DNA from: Acanthopleura granulata
Lineage: Eukaryota > Mollusca > Polyplacophora > Chitonida > Chitonidae
NCBI GenBank assembly: GCA_016165875.1
Contig: JABBOT010000080.1
Location: 38,250,146 to 38,314,145 of the forward strand
Direction of reading: 5' to 3'
Length of the DNA: 64,000 nucleotides
A model generated the notes under the pieces. It ran no database searches, was not told the DNA's origin, and saw only the letters and a list, made by a program, of their open reading frames with translations. The first letter of the stretch is position 1. Each line of letters starts with the position of its first letter. Positions 38,719 through 52,100 of the stretch are shown here, piece by piece. The translations under genes were made by a program, and so were the position numbers.

Positions 38719-41700
38719 ATTCCTACTTCTCCTCCTTCCTTATCGACATATATATTCAGAGAACACTTCCAGGACTATAAGTCGAAACAGCTGCAAGACT
38801 TCCTCACAACTTCGTCCACGCAAACAACTTGTCCACGCTGACATCCCCAACAATAACAGAAGAGCGACAACTCTAAGATGTCTGCCTCATTTACCGCTAG
38901 AGGGCTTTCAATGATCCAGCGCATATATGTTCCATGTATGAAGGCCTCAGATGAATTTAGCTTTTATCCTTCGCGCGAACCCGTATACACATGGCTTTTT
39001 TTTCCTTCAAATTACAATTTTACAACTATTAAAGATATTAATCCGTATAATGGATGCCAATTTTATTTTCCATTTCAATTTCATGAAAATCAAACTCAAA
39101 TTTTGAAAACTGGAGCTTATTTTTTTCTGTTTAGGTCTAGACATACAGGTTTAAGCCTTTGAGGGCGTTGATATTTGGGTAAACTACCAATGTACTGAAT
39201 AAAACCAAGTTTACGGCAATTCTAATGAGAAGTGCAATCTTAACTAATTTCCAGGCGCAACCTATGGAGTAGTTCTACCTTGCTATTCCTTACCAATTTA
39301 GTCCGGAATTATAATATAAGACTAAGCCTACCGGTCAACCCATTACAGATATTCTAATATATGATTATACAAATGCGCTTATAAACATGCATGTAAACCT
39401 CCACTACGCTAAAGGCTTCTGATATAGCTACGCCAGGACCGAGCTGCCAGCGACTTGATACTTGTAATGCGGAAGAACCACAGCAGGATGTTCTTTTAAA
39501 AGGACATATACAGTGGGTTACGCCTACGTGGTTTCTAGCATAAGACCTATTTAATTTCCATAATTATAAGGCCTATAATTCAATATCCGGATACAGAGTG
39601 GACAATTGCAACAGTGCCAACTATACTGTTTTTCGTTTACTGAGAAAAGTTTATTGAATACCTTAAACAAAGCACTAACTCTCCAGGATGCATGTAGCTG
39701 TAGTTAACATCAGTTTGACATTAGTGAAAATTACTCTGATCGAAGGTGCGGCTATAGCAGCTATAAGAATGTAGACGGGTTTGTGGGCGACTCGAGTTGC
39801 TGTTATAGCTATAGGTTCATCAGTGTTGTAAACGTTACATACATGTATATAGGCATATTGATATTACAGCAAATACGTACAAAGTGTGCGAGATCTCTGT
39901 TTGTTACAGCTGTAACTCTAATATTTCCGCGTTGTTATTACAGACATGTAGGACTATAACCGCAATGTTTAACATAAGTTAACTGAATGTTTGCATGGAT
40001 GAAAATCTATGAGTGTTCATTTTCCCAACCATAAGAAATCCTAGCCGATGCAGCCTTATATCTCACGCATAGTAAGTACAATTTCTCAGTTCTTTTCAAA
40101 TGTGTGTTGCTTTTTTGGGTTAATAATCACTATAACAGAATTAGTATCACAATTTCCTAAAATCTGTGAACAGTGTAACACATAAGACTAAACTGTAAAT
40201 GGCCTAAAATTTCTCCCCAGAAGTTTCATTTTTACGGGAATATATATGTCATAAAATCTTTCCAGAAGAATGTTATAATACCTTCCAAACAAACCTCAAA
40301 ACACATTTGTTGGATGAACAAAAATTTATGATCATTTGCGTACTGCGTATTTAAATATAGCAAAGATGATGTTATTCAGCATTTCCCACCGCAAAGCATT
40401 TTAACGCAAGGGTTTAAATATGACCATTAGGGGCTTTGGCCTACTTCTAGCCGGTTAAATTTCCGCGTCAGATCATATACGAGTACCTTAAACTTTAAGA
40501 TTTTAGTCAGTGTTGACATGGTATCGTACTTGAGTCTAAATTATATATATATATATGTTTTGTATTAAAAAGTATGAAATTGGTACCGGCGGATGTTCTG
40601 AAGCGAGTCATGTACTGATATATTTGTGACCAAGTCACAGTCTCTATAGCTCAAAGAACGTCATAGGGTGGAAATTGCTTTCGCAAATTGATAACCATGC
40701 GTCAGTGCCAGCACTGGCTGTTCATCTAGCAAGCGGAAATACCGGTTGCGATTCCCAGACTGACCAGTGTAGGCCGTGTAGGCCGTGTAGGCCCTATTAT
40801 CTGCATGTTACACGGAGCGTCTGGTCAGCTTACATCTTACACTGCACTTTGATGATTTAGTAGGCCTGTTGCGATCATGAGTACTGTATGTTGTTCCACT
40901 CGACTAACATGAGCAATATATGAGTTACACTGACTATCACAGATGAAGAGCACAGAAGTTGTTGTTACAAATGAAATATTATGAGACGCAATATAGGCAT
41001 ATGTGTTGATACACAGAAATGAGGCTGAGCCGCACATGGAGGTGTGTTGTTACACTGACTTGTGATGATCATTTCCTCGCCTCTGTAAGAATTAAGTACA
41101 TGTATGTGTTAATTATTACAATGAACTATATGATGAGTAGTCGGCCTATTAGCAGTCGGCCTAACGTTTGTTACAGGCAGTTATACTGAACTATGCTAAT
41201 GTACTGTGTTTTTTTTTTTTGTTTTTTTTGGTTTTTGTTTTGTTTTTTGTTTTTTTGTTGTTGTTTTTTTGTCAATTGATGATGCACAGAAATACAACGG
41301 CTTCCTAGTCTTTAAAAACGACTTCGTACCTCAGGTATACAAACTGTAGCAAAGTTGAGGATTTACGCCCTATGTGTACTATAGAGGTGTACAAATTGTG
41401 TAGTTGAGAATAATGGTGGTACAAAAAATTGTTTATATCTAATACAGAAAACGTGTAGATGTTCATTTTTTACAGTTTTTGTGCCCGTGGTACACACATT
41501 TTAGAGACTATAGCTATCAAAAGAGGGATTCATATGACTTCTGACATTGTTAATGATCATTATTTGCATGACAATATACCAGTATATTGTTGGATCTTGT
41601 GTGTTGTGTGACGATTTCCAGCTAGGTCACACGTTATTACCACAAAAACAGTGTGTCAGTGAAGAATATTACATCATTCTAAGTTACTAAAATTGTACAA

Positions 41701-43130
41701 GGAGTATGTCAGTTCTCTTGTGAAGGTACATGGATATAGGAAGGGTGTCCAGAACTCTAAAGCCCGGGACTCTGTGGAGTCTCTGGGCTTCATGATTATT
41801 CCCCCATTAGCATTAAAAGCCCTTGACTGATTATTTTCGGATAAATCCTTCCTAATTATTATCTTTATATACTCCCCTTGCTGGTTTGTGTTAAACGTTG
41901 CTTTGGAAACTGATCTTGCCATTACTGATCCGGAACGGGAACGACCACCCAACATTGCTAGGATGAGCTCTGATCAATATGAGGATGAACCGTGCATGTT
42001 GTTTGAGGTTGGGTTTTTCGGTAAGTGTTGCTACTACGGTCATTAATGAAGAGGAGCAAGTTATTTTTCTTTTGTAATGAACTGTGGTGATGAGAAGAAG
42101 ATTGTGTTGTGAAAATGGGGATGAGTAATATATATGTTGTTGGACTGAATTGTAATGAGGAGAAACCCTGTTGTCACAATAAATTGGGTATAAGGATGAG
42201 CAGTATATATGTTGGTACACTAATCTGTAATTATGGGCAATACGTTTTTTTACACGTCGTAACTCTGGTGATAAGCATAATGCGCTGTTACACTGACCTA
42301 TGATGATGATGATCTGTGTATGTTGTTTTCAGCGTGAACTAGGAGGATAAGCCGGCATACACTCTGTCCCAGTACCACACAGTAGTCTTCCGAGAAAAGT
42401 TCTGATGTCTACGCATGACACCCATTCACACCCCGGTTGGCCGACTTGGGATCTTTTTACCATGGAAGACCCTTTTAAGATTCATTATTGCCCCCCAAAA
42501 CATCCGTCCCAGACAGACTGTTTACCATAGCTTATAGAGTTCCTCACTACGTCCTTTTTCTCTCCCTCTTTCTTCTCGCCACTCCGTCTCACCATCGTAT
42601 TCTCACTCCCCCAGCTTAACTCTTGGGGTGGGCTCGTGTTACAAAGACCATCAAACTTTCCACCGAGTTCAGATTAAAGTTGGCCAGGCGGTGTACTGGT
42701 GCACGAACTTCCCACTTCTAACTGCTCGTGCTCGCCGCTACCAATGAGAAGCTGGGAGTCGGACATTAGTGTGACTGGGTCATGAGCGTCACGGGCTCGA
42801 GGGGTTCGTGTTTCAAGCTTCCCCTCTACTCTCAGACTGTCTTTAAATTGTAATCCCGCCTTAACTCGCGCGCCTAGGATGCTGGATGATTGCTGCCTCA
42901 GTGCAGGGTTTTTCTTACATCTATCTGCAGACTGACAGCTTCGGTTTTCAACTACTGCGGCGGCTGGACTCAGAACAAAGGAAGCCTTCGCGGCGGAAAT
43001 GTGTATATCATGGAAAGCATCGCTATGATTGTGTCGGCAGGAAACTAAACTTTGGAATTACGCCACAAGGACAACTCCGTTGTGGATGGAACTTTAAGAG
43101 TTACGGTTTTTACTTCATTTCCATCGGAAA
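38719..43130. other. Divergent intergenic region between the GT8 and Ig-mucin genes
   Basis: The minus-strand GT8 start at 38718 and the plus-strand Ig-mucin start at 43131 face away from each other, so both promoters should lie here. A T-rich tract with G interruptions is at about 41207-41270. A small GTGTAGGCC triplication is at about 40768-40795. About 250 bases before 43131 are plausibly 5' UTR. No other exon is recognised. Confidence 0.4.
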
Positions 43131-46100
43131 ATGGCTTTATACTTTCTTTGTGTCGCCTGCTTTTTGGCATCAACTCTCACTTTGGCCCAGAATTTCAACT
43201 TCGGTAAGTGTGATGGAGACAGAAACAGGGCAGACTTGTATCTTTGTCTGTACTTCTTTTCAACCATGGTAATCCATTATTCTAGATAAACGATGGGGAC
43301 GAAAAGTGTAGTTTAATGCACAACATGGAAATAGCTGACATTTTCAATGGTGCGAAACTTAACTATTAAGGTTTCAGAAAAATCAGATTACAGTTTGCTA
43401 GTACAGCTAGTTTAAAAGATAATAAGTTTTCTTAAAGGACTAAATAGCACGAAAGTGTGACCGTATAGGTTCTTACCCCGGTTAACCAGAAGCTCGCGTG
43501 TCCCGAAACATGGAGTAAAAAGGCGAATATTGGGAACAAAGAGAAACTGCACAAAGTCTTACATATCGAAACTTTGCTGACTTACAATTTCAAGCAAATA
43601 ATACTGAGATTTTAAGAACTGTCAGAGCTGAGCAAATTAGCATAGATGTATTGAGTAGATTGACTGACAGCCTGTGCGTGACAAGATTAGGAAACACGTC
43701 TAAAATGTTGGCATGACTATGTGACCCATCCCCAAAGGTCACGTACAGAAGATCACGTGTGTGGGGGGCCATGACGACCTCACCAGGCACAACCCTGGGG
43801 GGAAGTGGAAGAGAAAGTCTGGTAGTCTGGGAGCGATGATTCTTCTAGAATAAAGGGTCGGGAGTTGGGGGCGGGAGCTTGCAGAGTGCTTTCGAGCTGG
43901 GGGTGACTGGGCAGGACGCGATATAAAGTGAAATCGTGGAATTTATGTTTAACTCTACATTGTTGAAACCAGGATAACACTGGTATTCAGGTTTTATGTT
44001 TTCTTCAAAACAGCTGAGAATAAACGTTGATGAAAGGATTTTTCCCTGTTTGGTCCGCTGATCATGTACTGTTTCGGTAGATAGTTTATATACAGGCGTA
44101 ACTTTGCATTTTCCTTTCTCTATTATTATTGTGATATTACTAAATGGTACATTGGTAGCTACATACATAGAAATGATAAGAACTCTCTCTTGTCCGTACA
44201 GGCCTGTACCTCTCCCCCACCGCACCCCCTCCCCCACTCAAACTCAGGCCAACAGTTTATCTGCCCATGAAAGTTGTACGCGTTGGCTGCAATCTGGGGG
44301 TTGACATGCGGTAGTAGGGCAGACGGGCAATGTTGACGGGGTTGCCAGATGTCAGCTGGGAAATCTCCTTGTCAGAGATAATTAAGTGTTTGCTTTCAAA
44401 CACCCTGGGTTGAGAACGGTTTGTGGGTGTAGACAAGTTGATGCGGAACCTCAGCTCTGTATCCTTACCGACGTGAAATAGTTGTGTAGCGATGACGTGT
44501 AGGCTATATGTGTATATACACACAGCTGGCAACTCCATATGCTACCTCCAGTATCTCCGTGTTGATGATTAAGGATGGCGGTCATTTGAGATCTGTTTCT
44601 ATGGTAACTTTCAGCTACCAGTTTTACCTTAAATTTGGACAAAAATGTATAATACACGAATGTTTACGACCCTAAGTTGTAAACATAATGCGATGTTTGT
44701 CCACTTTAAATATGTTTTATGGACTTCTTCAGGTTTTTTCGGCTTCATGTGACACTTTGTAACGTGCTGAACGATAGTTAGCACTGAATTGTCGGTGAGC
44801 CATTGAAACAACCAACTTCCTTAAGTAGTCGTAATAGAGGTTCCACGCTATAATGGTGTCTCCTAGACCCGAGAGGACCGTCCATAAATTCATAATACCG
44901 AACATAGATTGGATGTCCAATTGAAGATGAATGGGATTCTTTGTGTCACAAAATTCCCTAATTTGTTTCCTTTGGCTAAAACATAAGATATAAGCTGGGA
45001 CTTCTGTGTGACAAAGCCTCTGTCTTTCACATGGGTTTCTGCCTTTCACAATGACCTCAGTCTTTTACCTTGGCCTCAATCTTTCACAATGGCCTCTGGT
45101 TGTCACATTGGCCTCAGTTATTCAGACTGACCTCAGTCTTTCACACTGTCGCCACAGACAAATGGGGATGGGTTATTCCTTTAGGAAGCTAACTTTCGCT
45201 TAACTTTCGGTTTACTTTATAGCCAATGTGATGCCCATTCTACACGTATTGGTGACGCCGCCACACACTTTCTGTGATCCACTACTGGAATTCTTGTTTT
45301 GACAATCACTGCCGCATCGTGTCTTTGATTTACCGTAAAGCCATCCTTGTAACAAAAGAACATGTATGGTACATATATTTGGACATAAATGCCTTTTGGT
45401 AGTTTTTGTAGGTTTATGTTAGAATGAAATATGAGTCGTGGAATAGCAGTAAGCATATGTGTTTTTACTCGAGCCAGCGTTCCCAAGGACCCAAAGTGTC
45501 CTGGATGACTGGATTCCTGGCTGGGGCTAATCTGGCTCACGCTGCCCGCTGATATCAACATCTGCTCATGGTCAGTCAGGCTGTCGCTTGACCGTCTGGT
45601 TTCCTGCTTCATTCCATGGTAAATGAGCTGAGATTTCAGTTAGGTGTGTGTTAAACACCTGAGAAAACAATCTACTAGGTAGCTGACCGCTTGGGCAGTG
45701 TACAATACTGTGTTGACAATTAATTCAATTCTCTGATTTTCCCACCCCTAAACATCAAGACTTCAGTTACCTGGTTATACTGGGCATGTAATTGGGTATA
45801 AATAGGAACAGTACGACATTTGGCATTTATAGCCGTAAATGGAGGATAGGATGGTGCGGGAGGAGGGGGGGGGGGACTAAGTCTGTAGTGTCTGTATTCA
45901 CCATAGATAGGTCCCTATACAAACATGTCCCCACGTCACAGTATTACAGTCACACCGAGAGATTCCGTGGCCGAGTAGTAGCTCATAGAATGACTCTGGA
46001 GCAGTGTGAGTTCGAGTTAGAATGTCGCCTACTCTGAACTGAACTCGCAGCTCCCACTTGCAAGGCGATTGCTTTATCCGCTAGACTAGTCCAATAACTG

Positions 46101-49100
46101 CGTTTGAAACCAAACTAACTATTCTGTCATGTGGACAGAATACTCTGTTTACTGAGTGATGGGAGAATAGGTTATGTTATTGCTACAAACTAATTTTATT
46201 ACAGACCGGTTTTGTTATTCCAGTAGAATAACAGAGCGGGTACATGTGTTACATTAAGGAAGACTTTCATGAGCTGTTTAAGAGGAACTGTAACATATCT
46301 TGTGGATTGGCAAATCTGCTGGGTAAGTCATGGGTATGCAGTATGCCTATAGTTATTCCACATCCGGTTAGCTACATGAGCTTTTTACTTCCTGTGGCTC
46401 ATCATGTAATAATGAACTTATGTAATCAGCGAACTAGATATGATTTTGGCAGATTTACTTGTTGAGCTTATTAATTTTCCTGCCTTAACGACAAATTTTG
46501 GACATGTAAAAGAATTCAGAAGTTTATTTAGAATTTAACACCAAAGGTCTGAATATGTCATTGACAAACATGACCCGTTGTAGAAGGTATATATGGAGGA
46601 GATTATACGCACATACTTCCACATACCGCCTGATGTTGGGGACAAAGTAGAGAAAGTCTCTCTGTTAGGGCAAAGTAATAAAACTTCGTCATCATGTGTG
46701 GATATTGCAAAGTGTTAATTTGTAAACACGTTGCCTAGCACGCGGATCAGACGAACTAGAACTGCTCGCACACGAAACACTGCTCCCGATTTTCAACATT
46801 AATATGAAACTGACATTAAAGTCTGCAGTATTATTTTCAAATTTTAAGACAGTTGCAGACGCGCGGCTTGGAGTCTATCCCAGATATTTCTAAAGGAAAA
46901 GAGGAGACATGCACGCATCGTAAATGTAAAAGACATGACATTCTTGTCCTGTATATCAAGTCCTGAAAGCAGCATTGCTGGTAAAGATATCAGTTGCTCC
47001 GGATGTTCTTCTCATGATTGACGTCAGACCTCGACCTCATGGCGCATGAGGTTCTTGTGTACACGGACTGTGACCTATTATCTGTACACTAATTAGCCAC
47101 GAGTCTGGAGAGTAGCGTCTAGCTAAAGCTTACTGTCACCTATTTCGGAATGGTTAGAGGTCTTGTTTTCTTGTTTTACGCATGATTAGCAACTTAAGAT
47201 CCAGTATTTCCATCAGCGTTCGGCATTCAAAAGATTCATATTCAAACCAGCGAAGAACAGTATGTGCGACATACAACAGCTTCCAAGTCAGATTAGAAGG
47301 GCCAGTTTCCAGACCACTAGAAACTGCCTTTCCTCTATTCGGCATACTCTTAAAAGTGTAACGTGAACTGCCCTGTGAACTTTTCCAAAGTAAAAGCAGA
47401 TGTGACTGCAAGCAATGATATATGTTTCTTTGTCTCCGCGCATGATCTTACGTAAGATTTCCGTCCTGGCCACTGATTTTCGCTAAAACTCACACAGGAA
47501 TTTAAAGAAAAAAAGAAAAAAGTCTCGCCACCCATGATTCCACTGACGTTGCCATGAGGAACAAAAAATATCGTTTCTGTGCATTAAAACCCCTTTACCA
47601 GATGACGCCATGGCGAAAATCATTAATCTCAATCTGTGGTCGAATCCTCAACAAGTTGACAAGCTATGTAACTACTTTCTCGTTAACTGGTGCACTTGAA
47701 TGTGCAGATCCTAGCCTACGTTCTGACCCGTGCACAGGTCAACATAAATAATACTGTCCAATCAATGGGTGAATGACATTCCTAGAAAACAACCGCTGGC
47801 TAGTTACAAAACAGCCGCGAGAAAGAAATCCATAGGCTTCGAATATGGCTGGTAAAAGGGGTCAGATTTAGAGTAAGGCTGGTTCTTCAGTGGAGATAAG
47901 GCGTCATGATTTGTGGATCTTTCATAAGATTGGCACGTCTTTGGATTGGTACTTCATCATTTGTCAGTCACAAATGCATGCGATATAGGCTTCTCCTGGG
48001 GTAAGCAAAGTTTGGTAACACTTAAACAGCATGGTGTCCTGGATGACATTCCACTATTCAGGTGCTTGTGGACTGAGAATAAACCGATTAAAGTTAAAAA
48101 ACAAAATCTTGACGCAAATGTGGAATTCATTCAGGATGTGTTTACGCCTTGGCCTTGAGGATAATTTGATACAATGCGGCAGCCTCATTAGAATGCAATA
48201 TAACCATGAGAGCGCCGCAGCGTTAACTGTCCTTTTTTTCTCATTGTCAACAGATTCTCTTGTCACAATGTTGAAAAAAAATCGTCGATGTTATCAAATC
48301 TATATAGGGCAATTTCTTGAAGGTATTTGCGAAAATAAAGGTCTGTTTTTGTCATCAAAACTGTTTTTGTGCGTCAGCAACTTTGTATGTTACAGTCATG
48401 ATTTTGCAACAACCATGTGGATGTATTTCTCAAGATCCAAGGACTGACTGATACATGCTTTTTACCTTATGATTTTCTTCACAAGCATACCTGATATTAT
48501 CCATATTGTGAAGAATTCTTCAGTCAGTAATTTTTCTTCAGATGTCTACCTGAAATACATTGTTTAAGAGGTTACAGTTGCATAAGAAACATATAGCCTT
48601 TTTGCGCTACTTTTGAAGCATTTTTGTTCAGTGCACTTTCGCCAACTCTGACCTAGTTTTTGATGCCACCGACAACGGTGCACTGCTGCAAATAGGTTAC
48701 TAGGTCAGCTACATGTGACAGTACACAATACCACTTCGCTTTCGTTTCAATTTCGAAGTTCTACGTTGTAAATCTCTTGAAATCACGAAAATAAAAGATA
48801 ATTTCAAGGTTCATCAAGCTGTTGAAATGCTTGACATTGTAAAGCGGCCCATTTCGTCGCATTTCCGGTCTTTGTTCGTTACGAAATAAACCAGTCGTTT
48901 CCTTTGTAGCACGTATCTTGACAATTGACGGAAGTTCAGTTTCCGGATGCAATTCAGATAACTTCAGCATTAAGACCTTATAATGGTATTCGGAAAGGCG
49001 AACATCCTTAATCACCCATTCACGCTCTTGCTATACTCTGACCGAAGAGAAACTGTCAGCGTCAGTGGAAAAAGCTGATACAGGCTTGTAACATAGAGAT

Positions 49101-52100
49101 TTAAGCTCAGTTTTGTCAGACGTTAACTGAACAGACGACATCTCTGATCGCAACGCAATTCCGAAAAATATAACTTTCTTTGTAGTAATGAAAAACTGTG
49201 GCTTAACACAATATTTGAACCAAATATCGTGGCGAATTTTCCGCGTTAAACCCCATGAAACTAAAGGCAACCGTAAAAGTGTGTAATAATGGTATATGTA
49301 AATTCGTGGATGCTAAGAGGTATTAATGTGTCCCATGGAGGAATTCGGAGCCTTGGTATGAATGATCGTAATTCTTTTGAAAACTGCATTGCATTTATGG
49401 AAGAGTAGTCATTTGCTGGTTTCGATCACCTGTCCACAAATTATTGTTAAACTTAAATCTATCGCAGCTGTATCAACAACTGTATCTGTTCTCTGGTAAC
49501 CGAGGTCATCTGGGCACAAAGACAGCACCACGAACAGTTACAATATCTTGTACCCATAGCTTGGCAAGGATACAGAGTACGTGTTGTAGTAAAACACTTT
49601 AATAGGTGCATATCATACCGAATCTTCGCGTCTGTTAGATTGCCCTGTAATACGAGTATAAGTTAGCCACTAACTACTCAAGAGTTGTGTTGATCGCCAC
49701 TCGGAGCTGTCAGAGGCGATTACACTGAAGGTACCCATTACAAGCAGCCAGCTGTGTAGAGTGGCACCTGGCCAAAAGCAACGCACTACACACCATGTTT
49801 ACATCGAGTTAAATCTGTGCTAGGGTCTTAAAAGACAACCGCTATATACAGCTTCATTTCTGCGAATGGAAGTGTTTTGCCCTAAATATTTCTTGAGATT
49901 TATCATTGGAATAAAAACAAACACTTTTCCCTCATTACCGAAATTACTGTTTTTTTTATTTCAACAGTTCTTTAACCCTTAACATTTCGCTCATTCCGGG
50001 AATGATAGTGCTCTGCTCTGCGTTCAAATTTAGCTCATTGCCGTGGTGGTGTTCATTATTGCAATAAACTTGAACCTTTTTCACCCGTTACTGAAATGAC
50101 AACATTCTATTTTCATTGAACGTTCAAAATTATCCCTGGAATAAACACTAAACGTTTCGCTCGTTACCAATATGGGAGTGTTCTCCTTTCAACACTCTAT
50201 TAGTTTAGCCTATTTTTCTGCTCATAACTGAAATGATCGTTCTGTTTAAGCCCAGCTCTCAAACTCCTTGTTGGAACGAATCTGCACGTTTCTCGCTCAT
50301 TCCTGAAATGTCCGAGCTCTCCTTTCAGAAAGGTTTGAGTTCATTATTACATCGTATACGAACACTACTTGCTCATTGCTGAAATAGTTCGAATTAGTTC
50401 GATTTTGACGATACACTTTCCAGTTCATTATGTAGAAAGAAAGAAAAAAAAGACAATTTTTTGGTCCAAATCATCCAAGTTTATCTTCAGATTGTTAGCA
50501 TTCAGCTTCTGGACAAAGGGACAGTGTTCGCTTGTGGAATGACATTAAGGTTTACCGCTGAAATAACAATGCCCTTGTTTTGACGATATGTTTTGTATTG
50601 TCGGGTACAAATAGTCTGATGAATTAGACGTTTTATGCTACCGAAGCTTCGGTGAAAAATTCCCGCTGTCCACCATGTTTAGTCAGCCGTCAAGAAAACC
50701 CGTTAATATCCTTTCTGTGAAGTTTTTCGGTGCAGGATTCACTCTATTACACGGGTAGCTCAAAAGCCGAAAACTTCCACAGTGTGGAGAATTTGCAATA
50801 AGCAAAAATGTCCAGCGATCGGCAAGTAGTTAATAAAGTAGTTCTGGAATTGAAATATTTTTATTTTTCCTAACCTTTTGCCAGTTTAAGCCTACTTTAT
50901 TCCGCCAAACAAAGTTGCTTCCTCTGCGTTTAACTCCATTTGTCATAGATCTCTCCATAAATTTTTCCCCTACCGTTAGGTATCACAGGCTGACTATTTC
51001 CACCACAGGTTAGCGTGAATAACCGACATGCACATTACTGTTTCTTTTCTGACAGCATTCTCCATTCTGGCGTCACAGCCAAGACTTCTCCGTTTGGCCT
51101 ACGTTTACATTAAGCTGTGTAGGACTCTCAGAACATGTAAAGCAATTGCTGTCAGTGTTTCTGATGTATACAGTTGGCGAGATGTGTTTAGCTTCAGTCT
51201 TACGAGGTTATCTCTGGTCATCTAGCTAGGTATGGATGGGTTTTATTGAGCAGAGAACCTGGCTGTTTACTCGGGAAGATGTGATGTTCCCAGTACTAAC
51301 ACACGGAGTCTGGCTCTGTGGGTGATTATTCCGCTGATAAAATAAACACAGTTCCAGGATGACCGTGAAAAAGTGGCCAGATTGTTTTTAGCCATGAGTG
51401 TAAGAACTGAACTTAAGCAACGAATATAAAATGCTGTCTAGCAAGTACTGTCTTATTTATGCCTCTTTCTGAGTTGAATGTTGTCGTAACGATTAAATTT
51501 GATTATCAAGCACGCTCTAACATGAACGGAATTAGGTGAAAAGGTATAAGTGAAATGTTTAATTGAAATATAGTATCTCACTTTCAGACAAGGCTCCCAG
51601 AAGATGGGTTAATGAAAGACGCCTTCATCCGTAATGTGTACGGCATGTTGCAGTGATGTGTATAGAGTGGTACAGTGATGTGTATAGAATGTGCTATTAG
51701 ATGGATTACTTTCTTGTTATCTCCCTAAGACTTACTTCCAAGCGTGGCAAGTTCATCACCTGACGAGCGGCCCTTAAGCATGGGGCTATAATCTGTAGTT
51801 GATAACATTGGCAAAGTGCCAAAATACATTCGCTCTGAGAACCTCGTTCTGGAAGCACACGTTTACAGGTGATTTGCAAAACCAGCAATACTTCTCCACG
51901 AATACTATACCATAAAATTGTTTGGCATGGAAACCTGTATTACTCATTGCAAGGTTAGCGAATTCCAACTGGATATGATTTCAAACACAGAATTCGGGAC
52001 CAGCGGGAAAACTTTCTGGGATTAAACTCGAGCTGGGAGGTTATGGTTTGTACATAGCTAAACTTTACGAAGAATCTTTATTTTGGAATTCATGCACATT

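Noticed and set aside
42886..43272. 128-codon plus-strand frame overlapping the Ig-mucin first exon
   Set aside because: It runs in a different frame through the likely 5' UTR and over the donor at 43204. The short signal-peptide frame from 43131 has better start context and joins in phase to the Ig exon.
45217..45612. 131-codon minus-strand frame
   Set aside because: AT-biased codons, no family match, no neighbouring exons.
45958..46040. Considered as a functional tRNA gene
   Set aside because: A and B boxes are recognisable, but the acceptor and anticodon stems do not pair and an inverted partial copy abuts it. SINE remnant.
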